64,000 nucleotides of DNA, taken from NCBI GenBank assembly GCA_946122785.1, contig CAMGYJ010000004.1, positions 16,204,150 to 16,268,149 of the forward strand, read 5' to 3'. Position 1 is the first letter of the stretch, and each line of letters starts with the position of its first letter. The position numbers and the translations under genes are program-made. This DNA comes from Linum tenue. Its lineage: Eukaryota > Streptophyta > Magnoliopsida > Malpighiales > Linaceae. Under the pieces are notes generated by a model. It worked only from the letters and a program-made list of their open reading frames with translations, had not been told where the DNA came from and ran no database searches. Shown piece after piece: positions 44,277 through 55,089 of this stretch.

Positions 44277-45904
44277 CACTACAAGAAAAAATGCTTTTTA
44301 CAACCAACAGAATTGGTCCCTAAAGGTCCAAAATTGGTTATAAATACTTTTACGCAACCAAAATATTTTGGTTGCAGAATTGGTCGCTATAGCTGCGTTA
44401 CGAATACATAACGCAACCAAAATAGTGCTTGGTAGCGAAAAAGAAAGCTATCGCAACCAATTTTACCCAAGGTAAAAACCCCATATTTTTTCGCAACCAT
44501 TTTAATTTGGTTGTCATAGTCCAACCTAATGGTTGGGAAATGTAGGTAATTGGTCGCCAAAAATACAAATGACTACCAAGTTCACGTGACTATTAGTAAC
44601 CTATTATTTTGGTCGTTAAATTTTATATGTGACCATTTAATTTGGTCGTCAAATTAACATATGTCAACCAATAATATCATTATGACAACCAATTTTTTTG
44701 GTCATGAAAGTTTAGAGCAACTATAAAATTTGGTCGTTAAAAACACATACCTCAACCAATTTTAGTACTTTGGTGACCAATAGTTTTAGTTATGGATGTT
44801 TAACGCAACCTTAATAGTTGGTCGCAAAATATACATATGTTAACCAATCATATTATTTTTGGCAACTAATCATTTCAGTTATGAAATTGTTATACAACCA
44901 TAAAATTTGGTCGTAAAAAATCCATATGCCGACCAATCATATTATTTTAGGTAACTAATTTTATTAGTTATAAAAGTTTAACAAAACCATAATAATTGGT
45001 TGTAAAATATATGAATAGCGACCGAAAATTCACATGCCGACCAATTTGGTCAATGAGATTTTGGTCACTAAAATTACATATAAAAAATTAAACAGGATTA
45101 TAATAAAAAAATTAATTCATATAACAAAAAAATTAGTAATACAATTACATAATTATTGTTTAGTAACCAAAATTCACAATTACATAATGTTATCACTAAG
45201 AATCAACCCACTATTTCAAAATTCACAATTACATCATGTGTTTTCTTTGTACAATCTCACCAAAGTAACCCCACTGTTGAACGATGATGTATCACAACTT
45301 CAAGGGCTATCATCATCTCAAGTTCACTTCCACTTTAAGTTCAACCCACTATTTCGATTCCTGCAACATGCCAGGGAGCATGAGCATTTCTACTTCTAGT
45401 AGCACCGATGAAAAGACACTCAGAAATGAGAATGAACTAGCTAGCTCGAGCATCTAGACACACATTCAATATGTAAATCCAATTTACAGCCATCATAACA
45501 GGGCTACAGAGGCATAAAAGAAGAACCACAAATAGAGATACATTATGGCAATGTGAAGATCAACAAGACTTCAATGAAGGCATAAGTGAAGGAGAAAGAA
45601 ACCAAAAACAAAAGAAGCATAAGACACGGACAAACCTTCAACAATTATGCAAAAAAAGCCAAACCTGGCAATTGGAGCTGAGGGTTATAACACCATATTA
45701 ACAACAACAGAGTTGCTCATCAAACAAGCTCTGATAAGCCTGAATGAATCACAACAGTAAATCAACATCTTCACTCGTACAATCTGCCGCAAACTACCAA
45801 TTTCATGGAGTTCAAATTATCTTACAATAGAGTAGCAACAAAACTAACGTAAGCTAGAACAAAAGCAGATCCAGTATTGAACTTCGTTGCAAATTATGGC
45901 ATTT

Positions 45905-46152
45905 TACTTAATCTACCCAAACAGTACTATTAGGTGCTCAGTAGGTAACTAGCTAAGTAGAACAATGGCTTTTAACTTAATTGACCCAAACAGTACTACT
46001 AGGTGATCATGTAGGTACCTAGCCAAGTAGAACAATGGCTTTTAACTTAATTGACCCAAAGAGAACTACTAGGTGATCAGGTAGGTACCTAGCTAAGTAG
46101 AACAATGACTTTTAACTTAATTGACCCAAACAGTACTACTAGGTGATCAATA
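45905..46152. repeat. 70-bp minisatellite in CACTA 2
   Basis: Three full copies and part of a fourth of a 70-bp unit (AACAATGGCTTTTAACTTAA at 45961, 46031 and 46101, with one change in the last) are arranged head to tail. Non-coding. Confidence 0.8.
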
Positions 46153-47521
46153 AGCATAGACAAAGCAATCATAAATCCCCACAATTACTCCTCTTGGCGT
46201 GTACCTGAACAAACACAAACAAACTTCCAGATTCCCGATCTCTTGAGAAGGTGAAGATAGCTACACAGATTAAAGACAATAGCCATATGTTAACAAATAG
46301 AGAAATAGCTAGCAGGACTAAAACTAGAATCTCCAAACCACCCACTAACCTGTCGTTATCGAGAAATTCAGCCCAAGTAACCTCGATGAAAACATTTTTC
46401 TTCAGTAACAGCATTAGCAACATCAACTTCTGTGTTCAACAAAATCAACTTCAGAACACAGAAAATAAAAGGAAATTAAGAACTGCTGAAATGTGAATAA
46501 GATCGAAAACGAGCTCTTAACCCTCCTATTATCAAATCTTATATAACGGGGGAAAAAAATTTTGCTTGCTAAGGTATCATTCAAGAATAGTTGACCATCT
46601 CCCATAAAAAAAAAGGTCAACTATTCTTTCAGCAGCATTATTGGCACCTAACATTAGCATTACAATTATCCATTCTCCAAGTCAAAAAGGAAGGCATAAT
46701 TCTGGTCATGATCTCAATTCTGAAAATCACCCTCCCCAAAGATAATTTAAAATGCATTTATTAGATCCAATACTTTTGTTTTAGCTTCAAGAAGATCGTC
46801 AATCTAACTAACCAGTAACATATACATGAACCATCTACTGACCAGCAACAACCCAAAAATAGAGTAATAATAATTCCTTAAAATCTAAATCAATCAACTC
46901 CAAACACCTAGAACGCAAACATCATACGAAATGAAGAACTGCTTCTGTGAAGCTTCGCTAAGCTTCCGATTTCGTAATGAAATGCATAATTAGATGGAGA
47001 ACATGAGGAGGTTCAACGCATTACCGTTAGGTGTCTCAGGGAACTGATTGATACTTCTTGTTTCATTCATCTTTATCAAAACAGAGTCCGAGGCACAACT
47101 GTATCCAAAGCAGAAAAGAAAGAAATCACATTGTTACACTGATCTCAAGCTATAATAAATAATAATAACTATCATCAACAGACATGCAAGAAATCGAAAT
47201 GTCCGCTCCTATGTATACAAAAAAAAAAAAGAGCGAAAGCCAAAGACAAACAAGGGGGATTCTTCTAAAACAAGTCAACAACACGAAGTGCACAAACCCC
47301 ATGTAGTCCATCCTGCATATATGATCATCAGATAGTATCAAAACATTCTTAATGTGTCTTAGCTTTAGAATAAGAAGCTCTTTTGTACAAAGTGAGTCGA
47401 TCACATCATCACCAGAGTTCGGTCTTTTCTAGAAAGAGAAAGACTATAGATGATAGAAGGCCAAAGTTAAGGACATCGATATGATGGAAGTAACAAAAGG
47501 AAACAACACCCTAAAACTTAC

Positions 47522-47653
47522 CTGGTTGGTCAGGACAATATCCATTGGTCTCTAATTGTTCAGGTGTCAGCGTATAGTATGCTGGGGAAAAAGGCACCCC
47601 TTTCACAAGCTCTGCGAAAGACAGATTTTCAAGGCCTGAAGCACTCCTCTCTG
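47522..47653 (-). pseudogene. Captured exon, likely RNA exonuclease (SDN5/REX1-like)
   Basis: Between an acceptor (GCGGTGCAG) and a donor (GTAAGT) the minus strand encodes SASGLENLSFAELVKGVPFS then PAYYTLTPEQLETNGYCPDQ. It strongly recalls the segment just before the exonuclease domain of plant SDN5-type RNA exonucleases (LSFAEL-KG-PFPV-YY-L---LE-NGY). The exonuclease domain itself is not found downstream. The match is from memory. Confidence 0.45.
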
Positions 47654-48418
47654 CACCGCAAGGTTACTTTAATACAAGACTGCAACTAAGATAAGAGAAT
47701 ATGCTAAATCACTGAAAGAGCTTTAGGAAGAAGGATCAAGGTTACTTAAATCCAAGACATCAAGAAAGGAAATGGTGAATGCGGATTAGTATAGCCATTG
47801 CTACCACGAAGCTGGTGACATGAACAAAACTATTAGCAGTGATCAAGCCATTCATGAGTTAATCATATGAAAGTAACTCAGTCCAGTAAAGGAGAAATCA
47901 AACGTTTGAGAGCAATCTTGAAACCCAAACATAATTGGACACTTTACATATTCACAGAGACAACATTCAGAAAACTGGAAAATGGAAGCTTTGCTTAGCT
48001 CCATGTTTTGCTACAAGAAGCAATCGCCTGGGATCCCTTTTTAAATTACTAACCTACCATCCCCAGTTTTAAGTATAGCTTTTACCATTCGAAGAAGTGC
48101 ATCAGTCGATCTTTTCATAAGTGATGACATTCAAGAAACCATAAAACAGAAGCAGAGAACTCCAATCAAACTGACAAAAACACTATAAATACTTTATTCA
48201 ATCAGGATTAAGACAAAGTAGTGGGTACTGGGAACTGAGAAAGGAAGAAAACCCTTTCACAAGCAAATCTAAGAGAGCCTCCAAAACACAGAAGTAACTG
48301 AAGGAACCAGGAAGGGTTAGAAACTCGCATTGAACGTGGGCAACGATGAGCCAGAGAGGAGATTGTAGAGATCCTCCAAAGAGACTGATCGAGGCCTTGT
48401 TTGATAGCCGCAAGGTAA

Positions 48419-48679
48419 GTGGCAGGCGCGACGGACAAAGGCGGGGAAGGAACCGGGCTCATCGAAGACTCAAAGCTCTATGCTCTTATGCGTGATTCTT
48501 CAGGTCATCCCCCCTCCCTTTTGACTGATACAACAACAAGCAAATTCAAACAAGGAGGAACGAAATCAATCAACTCCCCGAATAGAGAACTGAGGTTTGG
48601 GGATGGTGAATCTGTTATAGTGTCTTACTGTCGAGAAACAGAAGCTATTACGTATCCAAAGTTGAAGCTCCAGGTATAA
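48419..48679 (+). CDS. Unrecognised 86-residue open frame in CACTA 2
   Basis: The plus-strand frame reads through LYALMRDSSGHPPSLLTDTT and GGTKSINSPNRELRFGDGES with ordinary protein-like composition. It opens just after a GTAAGTGGCAG stretch. It could be an exon on the opposite strand to the other captured exons, or chance. The family is unknown to me. Confidence 0.25.
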   Translation: MAGATDKGGEGTGLIEDSKLYALMRDSSGHPPSLLTDTTTSKFKQGGTKSINSPNRELRFGDGESVIVSYCRETEAITYPKLKLQV

Positions 48680-48785
48680 AAAAAATTTGTTCACCTAGTG
48701 CTACAATCAAGAACTAACACCAAAGACTAGCCAACCAGAGCATGGAGCGAAGAATTTAAACTTTAGAAAATTCAAAAACCCTAAC

Positions 48786-49010
48786 CTGATTTCTGGGGCA
48801 CCGGCTGAAGAACTCGACGGCGTCCTCGAACTTTTTGCACAAAAAACAAAATGAACAATCACACCGCTGCATAACAACGAATTAAGAATCAGAATATTGA
48901 GCTCAATAGATAACTGATCAATTCTTACCCGCCGCAAGGACGAGATCGGAGAGACAAAGGAGAAAGTATCGGTTCCTGCGGCGGCGGAACTAATCGCGAT
49001 CAAAATCGCA
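48786..49010 (-). pseudogene. Two further gene-like exons in CACTA 2
   Basis: Exon about 49010-48929 reads AISSAAAGTDTFSFVSPISS and ends at a GTAAGA donor. Exon 48866-48786 (acceptor TTATGCAG, donor GTTAGG) is exactly 81 nt and reads RCDCSFCFLCKKFEDAVEFF then SRCPRNQ. They join in frame. I do not recognise the protein. They may be upstream exons of the same captured gene as 47522-47653 or part of a second one. Confidence 0.4.
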
Positions 49011-49992
49011 GCAGCGTTGGCGAGGGATTGGAGCGGCGCTCGTGCTCCAGGCTGGCGTATTGGCCTTCCGTGTTCTCCCTACGACGCCATGGACAAATCG
49101 TGATCTAGGCCGGCGTATTCGCCTTCCGTGTTCTCTCCACCACGCCAGCGACGACCTCGTGCTTCATCGCCTTCATGACTTGCTCAACGCCGATGTTGAC
49201 GAGAGGGCCACTCCTATAGCTGGGGATCAAGATGATAGCAACTGGAGCTCCGACTCTTGGACGGGGGCATGTATGCGACGGATCGATGAGAGGTGAACAT
49301 GACGATAAGGATCGATGAGGGGACGGGAGAAGAGGAGAAGTTGGAGTCGGAATCGGAATAGGAATCGAGAAGAAGAGGAGGATAAATCGGAATAGGAATA
49401 GACATGAGGAGAAGGAAAAATAAGAGGAGGAGAGATCGGATGGAATCTGACAAAGAATTTGTCGAGGGTCACTAATCCCTAGAGACTTCCCAGAAACTTC
49501 ATTCTCCCTAATCAACCAGAATGAACGACAGTCACGAGTCACGACATTGGATTGTTTTTCATAATTACTATTATAGTCACTCAGTTTTGATAAAAGTCAG
49601 ATATAGTAACTACATTTTTATAGAACACTATGACAACCAATTAATTTAGTTGCTGAATTTTTTTATTGAATTTGTTGTTAAAATTCATAACCAATAATAT
49701 TTGATTGGAGAAAGTAAAAATCATTATGTTACCAAATTATTTGGTTGGAAAAGGTAAAAATCATTTTGCTACCAAAACTATTTGGTTGGAAAAAGCATAA
49801 ACCATTTTGCAACCAAATTATTTGGTCACTTAAAATTTTATTTGGTTATCGATACTTCGATTTTTATAGGCAACCAAATTTTTAATATATTAGCTTCCAA
49901 AATATAATTGGTTGTAAATAATACACTATTTGCAACCAATTTTAGTTTGGTTGTAAGAATTTTGGTTGCAAAAGCCATATTTTGTTGTAGTG

Positions 49993-50332
49993 AGAGGAGT
50001 TAGAGGAGCAGTTAGTGAGCAGCGAGTGCGAGGGAAGCCAGCTAGAGGAGAGCAGTATAAGCGTCACAGAGGATGCTTAGTCAAGGTTTTCAGTAGCAAC
50101 AACATTAGAGATTATTAGTTATTACATTTATGATTATGAGTATAGACTTGAGATCATTTTGAGTTTTTAAGTATTAGTTTACCCATGTGTTAGGGCGTTG
50201 CTCTTAACTACAAGTGCGTGTTTTAGGTATTTTATTTAGTAAAAATTTTCCAACTGCAATTTAAGATTTGAATATTTTATTTATCAAGGGAATTTTAGTA
50301 AAAGTAGTACCCAGCCGGGTTAGGGTGTTACA
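49993..50332 (+). repeat. Gypsy 3' LTR, last segment
   Basis: The LTR resumes after CACTA 2, matching about 33787-34183, and ends AGCCGGGTTAGGGTGTTACA. Confidence 0.85.
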
Positions 50333-50353
50333 TATTTATCACAAAAAATATTA

Positions 50354-51675
50354 GGGTTAATACCCTAATTTGGTCCGAAGTTTAGCGTAAGTGACAGTTC
50401 CGGCCCCATTTTTCAAATAAGACATTTATGGACTACTTTTGAAACTATTGGACAAATTTGGCCCAAAATTTTCTTTGACTGTTAATATTGACGGTCAAAC
50501 ACTATTTCGTTAGTGACTCAGCAAAAAAACGGCTGATGTGGCATGCCCGTCATTAAATAATAGTATGTTAATTTTATAATTCAATTAAAAAAATTAACAA
50601 ATTAAAAAACTCTCCTTTTATCATCGCAAAATCCCCAAAGACCCAAAGACCCAAATTCAAACGCTAAACTACTACAATTTTTTCTTCTCCCACCTGACTT
50701 ATCACCTGCACTTACAACTGCGCCGTCAGAGCCATGCGCGGCCTCAAGACCCGCACTAACTTCATCTACCCTTCTCCCCCTCCAACGTCAACTCCCATCA
50801 CGTCGGCCAGTTTCGCTCGCTATCGTCACTGCCGCTATCGTCCGTCCTTGAGAGTCTGCCTCTCGTTCGATCGGTTCGTCTTCTTGTGGAATCTCCGATC
50901 ATCTGTCTTGAACGCTTGATCGGAGAGTGCAAGGAAGGTGGAGGAAGCTAAAGCGGATTGAGGCGAGAAGTCTGGTGGAAGAAGAAGAAGCAAGAGAGTA
51001 GGCTTCTGGTCATTGGATCTCGCCTCCCCACTCGCCACCAGCGGATCACCGAAAGAGCAAGAAAAGAAAAGCAAGATAGTAGGCTTTTGGTTTCGTCAAT
51101 CGCAGAACCCTCCATAATCCCAAGTTCTTCCTCTGCCGGACCCAGAGCAAGAAGAAAGACCACCGAGCTCCATCATCATCGTCAATAGTCATCTTCAATC
51201 GCCATAGTCATCTTCAATTGTCAATCGCCATCGTCAATCGCCATCTTCCCACCGGTGGCCCCTGCATCTTGTCATCTTCATTCTTCAATCATCAATCGTC
51301 GGTAAGTGTACTATCGGGAAGAAGATTAGGGATTTTACCGGCGAGGGCGATAGTTGCCGATGAGAGTGATTAGCGATTTTGACCGTAATTACTTTGTGCT
51401 TTTCATTTTTTTTTAATTGGTTGCTTTGTTTCATTTTGTTTTCAAAATTTTTCAGGAAAATAAATAATTATTTGATGATGTGGACCAGCCACATCGGGTT
51501 TTTTTGCTGAGTCATTAACGGTGAAAATGTTTGACAGTCAGTATTAACGGTCAACCCTTACGCCGTGCCAAATTTGTCCAATAATTTCAAAAGTAAGCCA
51601 TAAATGTCTTATTTGAAAAATGGAGCCAGAACTGTCACTTACGCTAAACTTTGGACCAAACTAGGGTATTAACCC
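50354..51675. mobile_element. Second gene-carrying MULE
   Basis: Inverted repeats of about 150 bp begin GGGTTAATACCCTAATTTGG on the left and GGGTTAATACCCTAGTTTGG on the inverted right. Flanking nonamers AAAATATTA (50345-50353) and AAAACATTA (51676-51684) match at 8 of 9. There is no transposase; a host-like fragment is inside. It lies 21 bp beyond the end of the Gypsy 3' LTR. Confidence 0.85.
50713..50860 (+). pseudogene. Captured AP2/ERF-like fragment
   Basis: The frame reads YNCAVRAMRGLKTRTNFIYP, then SPPPTSTPITSAS. A-x-x-MRG-x-K-x-RTNF-x-YP is the C-terminal end of the AP2/ERF DNA-binding domain, nearest to the LEP/PUCHI/FZP-type ERFs. The beginning of the domain is absent and the frame degenerates near 50900. 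The rest of the interior (50900-51320) is gene-like in composition but not recognised. Confidence 0.45.
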
Positions 51676-51684
51676 AAAACATTA

Positions 51685-52679
51685 TATTTATGAAAACAAC
51701 GAAAAGAAGCCAACTCTTAGTGCAATGAATAGGATCGGATTTCTATACATAGTCATATAAGAGTACTATTTACATATTTTTGGTTCGGGCGTCACACATT
51801 TTACCCTCTCAAATTTGAGATTTTGACTCTCAGTTTTGGTGGTTTTACTGGATGTGGAAACCCTAGCTCAAACACAAGGAACACAATGAAGAAGGAAATG
51901 AAACGAACTTGTTGATCAAATGAAGTTTGTAATTCGAACTGCTAACTTGTTTTCGTGGCTGAGCTTAACTAAATGCAACGAGTTTAAACTTGTAATCCCA
52001 ATATACTCAGCCTTAGTATGCTGAATTTTACAAGGCTAAACTAAATGCATCGGGCTTAAACTTATCGTTCAGTCCAGTTGACGCAAACCTTTTTTTCCTT
52101 TAAATCTTTAGGTTAAAGCTTACAGACAAAAACAACAACACAAGATAGGCAACAAACTTGAAAGTTCATAACGATAGTAAGGAACACATAATATTTATTT
52201 AGTATCCAATGTTGAAGTAATCAACATTGACTAATCCACGACTCAAGATCGCGTTGTGTGATATACTTGAGTATTATCTTCCTTGATATGCCAATTTGTC
52301 TCCAAAACACAACGATCACACCAACTCTCTTTGAGTGACAGAATCGCCAATCAAGAACTCTCACAAACAACTTGCAATCCAGCAAGCCATAACAAGTGTT
52401 TCAAGCACCCCTATTATATGTTTCCTCAGCATAACCATGCTGATCACTAAGCTTTCTGCCCAAAGCTTGAACTAAGCAAATCCCCTTTGCTATAGTACCT
52501 CTGCGATTTAAACTCTCTCAACAACTACCCTTGTTCTCTAGCGATTTTGATCGTCAGGAAAGTTGCACTTCTTCATAATCCTCTCCTTTCAACTAATCTT
52601 ATTTTCGTTTTTTTTTTTTTTTTTGCAAATTCTTATTCCTTCATTTTATTATTGATTTGTTCACTGATTAGCTAGTGAT
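51685..52679. other. Intergenic sequence, possible LTR relic
   Basis: No gene. Short similarities to 1-900 (GACTAATCCACG and nearby words) hint at a decayed LTR-type repeat near 52200-52560, but no boundary can be drawn. Confidence 0.35.
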
Positions 52680-52862
52680 TCAATTCTTGACTTGTTTTCC
52701 TGATTGAACCTTACTCCTTGTATCCCATGTCTTGATTTGAATTGTAAAGGTTCCTTGTTGTTCAAGTTTCGTTCGAAGTTATTGGCAAGTTTGACTCTAC
52801 GTAAATGAGGACATACACTGATACACATTAAGGCAAAATAGACAAATTTTAAGTGAAATGAC
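52680..52862. repeat. Dispersed duplication, copy A
   Basis: Shares TGAACCTTACTCCTTGT, GTTATTGGCAAGTTTGACTC and AAATGAGGACATACA with about 53690-53860 in the same orientation. The copies are separated by about 1 kb. Nature unknown. Confidence 0.6.
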
Positions 52863-53447
52863 CATTTTGGGAAATTTGGCGAAATGACCTTTGTGCGATC
52901 CCCTTTGGCAAGAGCCAGTAGAGTCCTTTTGGAGTTCCTTGTGATGATTCCCTGATAGAAATTGTATATGTATTTGTCGATTCTGGATATTTATTAGAGC
53001 TATACCATCGCGAGGTTGGCGCACTTTTCATTCGATTCTCTTAGGTTTTCTATATGATCAATTTTTCATGTTGCTTTTGTAGAGCTTCTCTATTGTATCA
53101 TTAACCGTCACTCATTATTCATTTGCTTATGTTTTCCTTTATTCGGTTATGACTACGACGCTTTCATCTGACTGGCGATGTGAATTTCAAAAGGTGGTTC
53201 GGCGGTTGTTATGTCTACAGGGTTTTCAATCAAGGTCAAATGAAGAGTTAGGCGAGTGGAAGATATATTCGAGCCTAACTCATGGATTTTGGTGTTCACA
53301 TTTTCTAGATATTTTAACTAATGGCTCGGAGCATTAAGGGTTGCTAATATTCTTCCATCAACATCTCGACTATTGATCGACTAGTACGTTTGATTGTTTG
53401 TTATGCTTTAACTATCTTTTTTATCCACTTATGGATGACAAAAAAAA

Positions 53448-53570
53448 AGTGGTGTGTGGCCATCCAAAATAAACATGTTTTTCTTCCTTTTTGTCTTCTC
53501 ATTGTGGCTACTACCAGTCCCTCCACCATAGAGAGCTCCATTACTAGCTAGTTAAGCCTCCTCAATATAT
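53448..53570 (+). repeat. Relic of a MATE gene 5' flank
   Basis: AAACATGTTTTTCTTCCTTTT, ACCAGTCCCTCCACCATA and GAGCTCCATTACTAGCTAG run in the same order as the 5' flank of the MATE exon at 62709 (about 62523-62640). No MATE exon 1 follows, so this appears to be the remnant of another family copy whose body was lost or replaced. An unassigned open frame at 53149-53337 lies just upstream. Confidence 0.55.
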
Positions 53571-53689
53571 AAAAAATAGCTGTTGTAGACCAAATTGCCT
53601 TTCCTTTTCTTGTGCGAATTCGTCTTTTCCTTATAAGGAGATTTTCTTTATTGATTTGTCAATCAGATTCCTTGGTTTGTGATTTCAGA

Positions 53690-53865
53690 CCTGACTTGTT
53701 TCCATATTGAACCTTACTCCTTGTGTGCCAAGTTTTGGTTTGAATTGTAGAGGTTCCTTGCTATCCAAGTTCCGTTTGAAGTTATTGGCAAGTTTGACTC
53801 AACATAAATGAGGACATACATATTAATTAATTAAAAAATGGACAAAACTTAAGTGACATGACCCA
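53690..53865. repeat. Dispersed duplication, copy B
   Basis: Partner of 52680-52862, with similar length and orientation. The relic MATE flank lies between the two copies. Confidence 0.6.
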
Positions 53866-54784
53866 TTTTATTTTAGCACAATTAATTAAATTAGAAGAAG
53901 CTTAATAACCACTTATAGTTTTAACATTGAGTGACCATTTTATAACATTGACCAATAATTTAGGTGTCATTTTAGAGGTCTTGCTCTTGATCCACATAAA
54001 CAAATAGAAGAAACTAACTCTCAGAATAGAGATTTCTAGCACTATAGTGAATGTCTTTTTTATTGGTCGTTTTGCAAAGTAGTAACAATCCATACCAATG
54101 GTATTGTGAAGATAAATAAATAAAAAATGCAAACTATTTCGTACATCTATCAAGTGATAGTTCGATCTTGTTAGCTTATAGTTAATTTAATGATAGTTTC
54201 TTGGTGCTTTTATTGTTAAATTGTTTTTTACTCAAAATAATATGAGAAGGTATATGATCCAACAAACAAAACCCTCGTCATCCCATGCATCGCACACCAA
54301 TAAATTGCCTCTTGAAGTGCCAGGAGTTCCACCAGTAACTGATCGAACACCCCGTCAAACAATCGTCCCTCCACCATTAGCATCCTGCACAACCCCCAGT
54401 CCCATCAATCAGCACAGAACAAGGATCCCTCAATGGAGGACACAATCACACCGAGCCAGATCGATCAACGTCCTCCCTACCTCCCCTCCATTACACCACT
54501 ACCTTGCACAGACGTCTGCCACTCATTCACCTGCAAGGAAAGATGCATACACAAAACCTGGAATACCAGAAACACCATTGAGTTACGAGACTTCCAAATG
54601 CTCAAGAACAAAGCCACCACGCATAACCCATATTTTTATGTAGAAAAAATCAATTAGTTGGTAGATGAGATTAAAGAAATTGTATAAAAATATGTAATGT
54701 ACGTGAATTTACATAAATAGTTGACATTATTGCATAACAATATATTTTATGAGAGAAACATTCTCAAATATATCTACACATAAT
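53866..54784. other. Unassigned stretch with open frame of unknown origin
   Basis: An open frame from about 54242 to 54643 (plus strand, Pro/Thr/Ser-rich, for example TDRTPRQTIVPPPLASCTTP) and an overlapping frame 54433-54657 have no recognisable domain and no convincing start. The rest is AT-rich without repeats I can name. Confidence 0.35.
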
Positions 54785-54975
54785 ATAATACACCGAAGGG
54801 AAAAACGGGAGTCCCATTTCAAATTTCCTGCAACGAGAGTGAAAGTAGGAAGGATATTTTGGTCTTCACAATTACTTTTTTTTATTCATTAAAAAAAACA
54901 CATACTAGGATTCAAACCATGACCATTTTAAAGAAAAGCAAGGATCATAACCAATCACACTAAGTACATTTGTTG
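54785..54975 (-). repeat. SINE-like dispersed repeat, copy 2
   Basis: On the minus strand it reads TTAGTGTGATTGGTTATGAT, then about 40 bases later ATGGTTTGAATCCTAGT, then TATCCTTCCTACTTTCACTC and GTTGCAGGAAATTTGAAAT. This is the same order as copy 1 at 6685-6880 (inverted). The A-box and B-box likeness is stronger here. A further partial copy of the tail (GCAGGGAATTTGAAATGGGA) lies at about 55015-55065. Confidence 0.55.
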
Positions 54976-55089
54976 TATCTTTTTAAATTAAAAACATATA
55001 ATAGCAGGGAGGAAAAAACCCTTCTCCCATTTCAAATTCCCTGCTGTAGGAGCGTTTGTAGGAAGGGTAGAATAGGGAGTGTCAATTTT

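Larger units (their letters stand above)
44277..49992. mobile_element. CACTA element 2, non-autonomous, gene-carrying
   Basis: The ends CACTACAAGAAAAAATGC and the inverted right CACTACAACAAAATATGGC are flanked by AGA (44274-44276 and 49993-49995). The intact 5' LTR at about 33780 reads GAGCTAGAGGAGTTAG, the empty site. Subterminal regions of about 700 bp (left) and 400 bp (right) carry many inverted TTGGTTGC/GCAACCAA words. There is no recognisable transposase of either CACTA type. The centre (45900-49540) contains gene-like minus-strand exons and a minisatellite. Confidence 0.9.
32091..50332 (+). mobile_element. Gypsy-type LTR element, non-coding, multiply invaded
   Basis: The 5' LTR (32091-34183) and 3' LTR (37572-50332, interrupted) begin TGTAACACTTCGACC and end in GGGTTAGGGTGTTACA (3' copy). 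Flanking pentamers TGTTT (32086-32090) and TATTT (50333-50337) match at 4 of 5. A primer-binding-like TGGTATTAGAGTCGG follows the 5' LTR, and a purine tract ATAAGGGTGGAGGAAA precedes the 3' LTR. The roughly 3.4-kb interior has no gag or pol that I can read. The LTR style (TGTAACACC...GGCCGGGTTAGGGTGTTACA) suits chromovirus-type Gypsy elements; that placement is inferred. Confidence 0.8.

Noticed and set aside
48198..48462. Minus-strand frames (71 and 84 residues) as the real gene in CACTA 2
   Set aside because: They overlap the plus-strand frame at 48419-48679 and lack known domains. The strand and reading cannot be settled, so only the better-supported exons were listed.
51830..52560. LTR retrotransposon similar to the 1-900 region
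   Set aside because: Only short shared words are visible; no LTR pair, primer site or target duplication, so I did not define an element.
54221..54643. 140-residue frame as a real gene
   Set aside because: It needs a TTG start, is Pro/Thr/Ser-rich and lacks any domain. I could not support a gene call.
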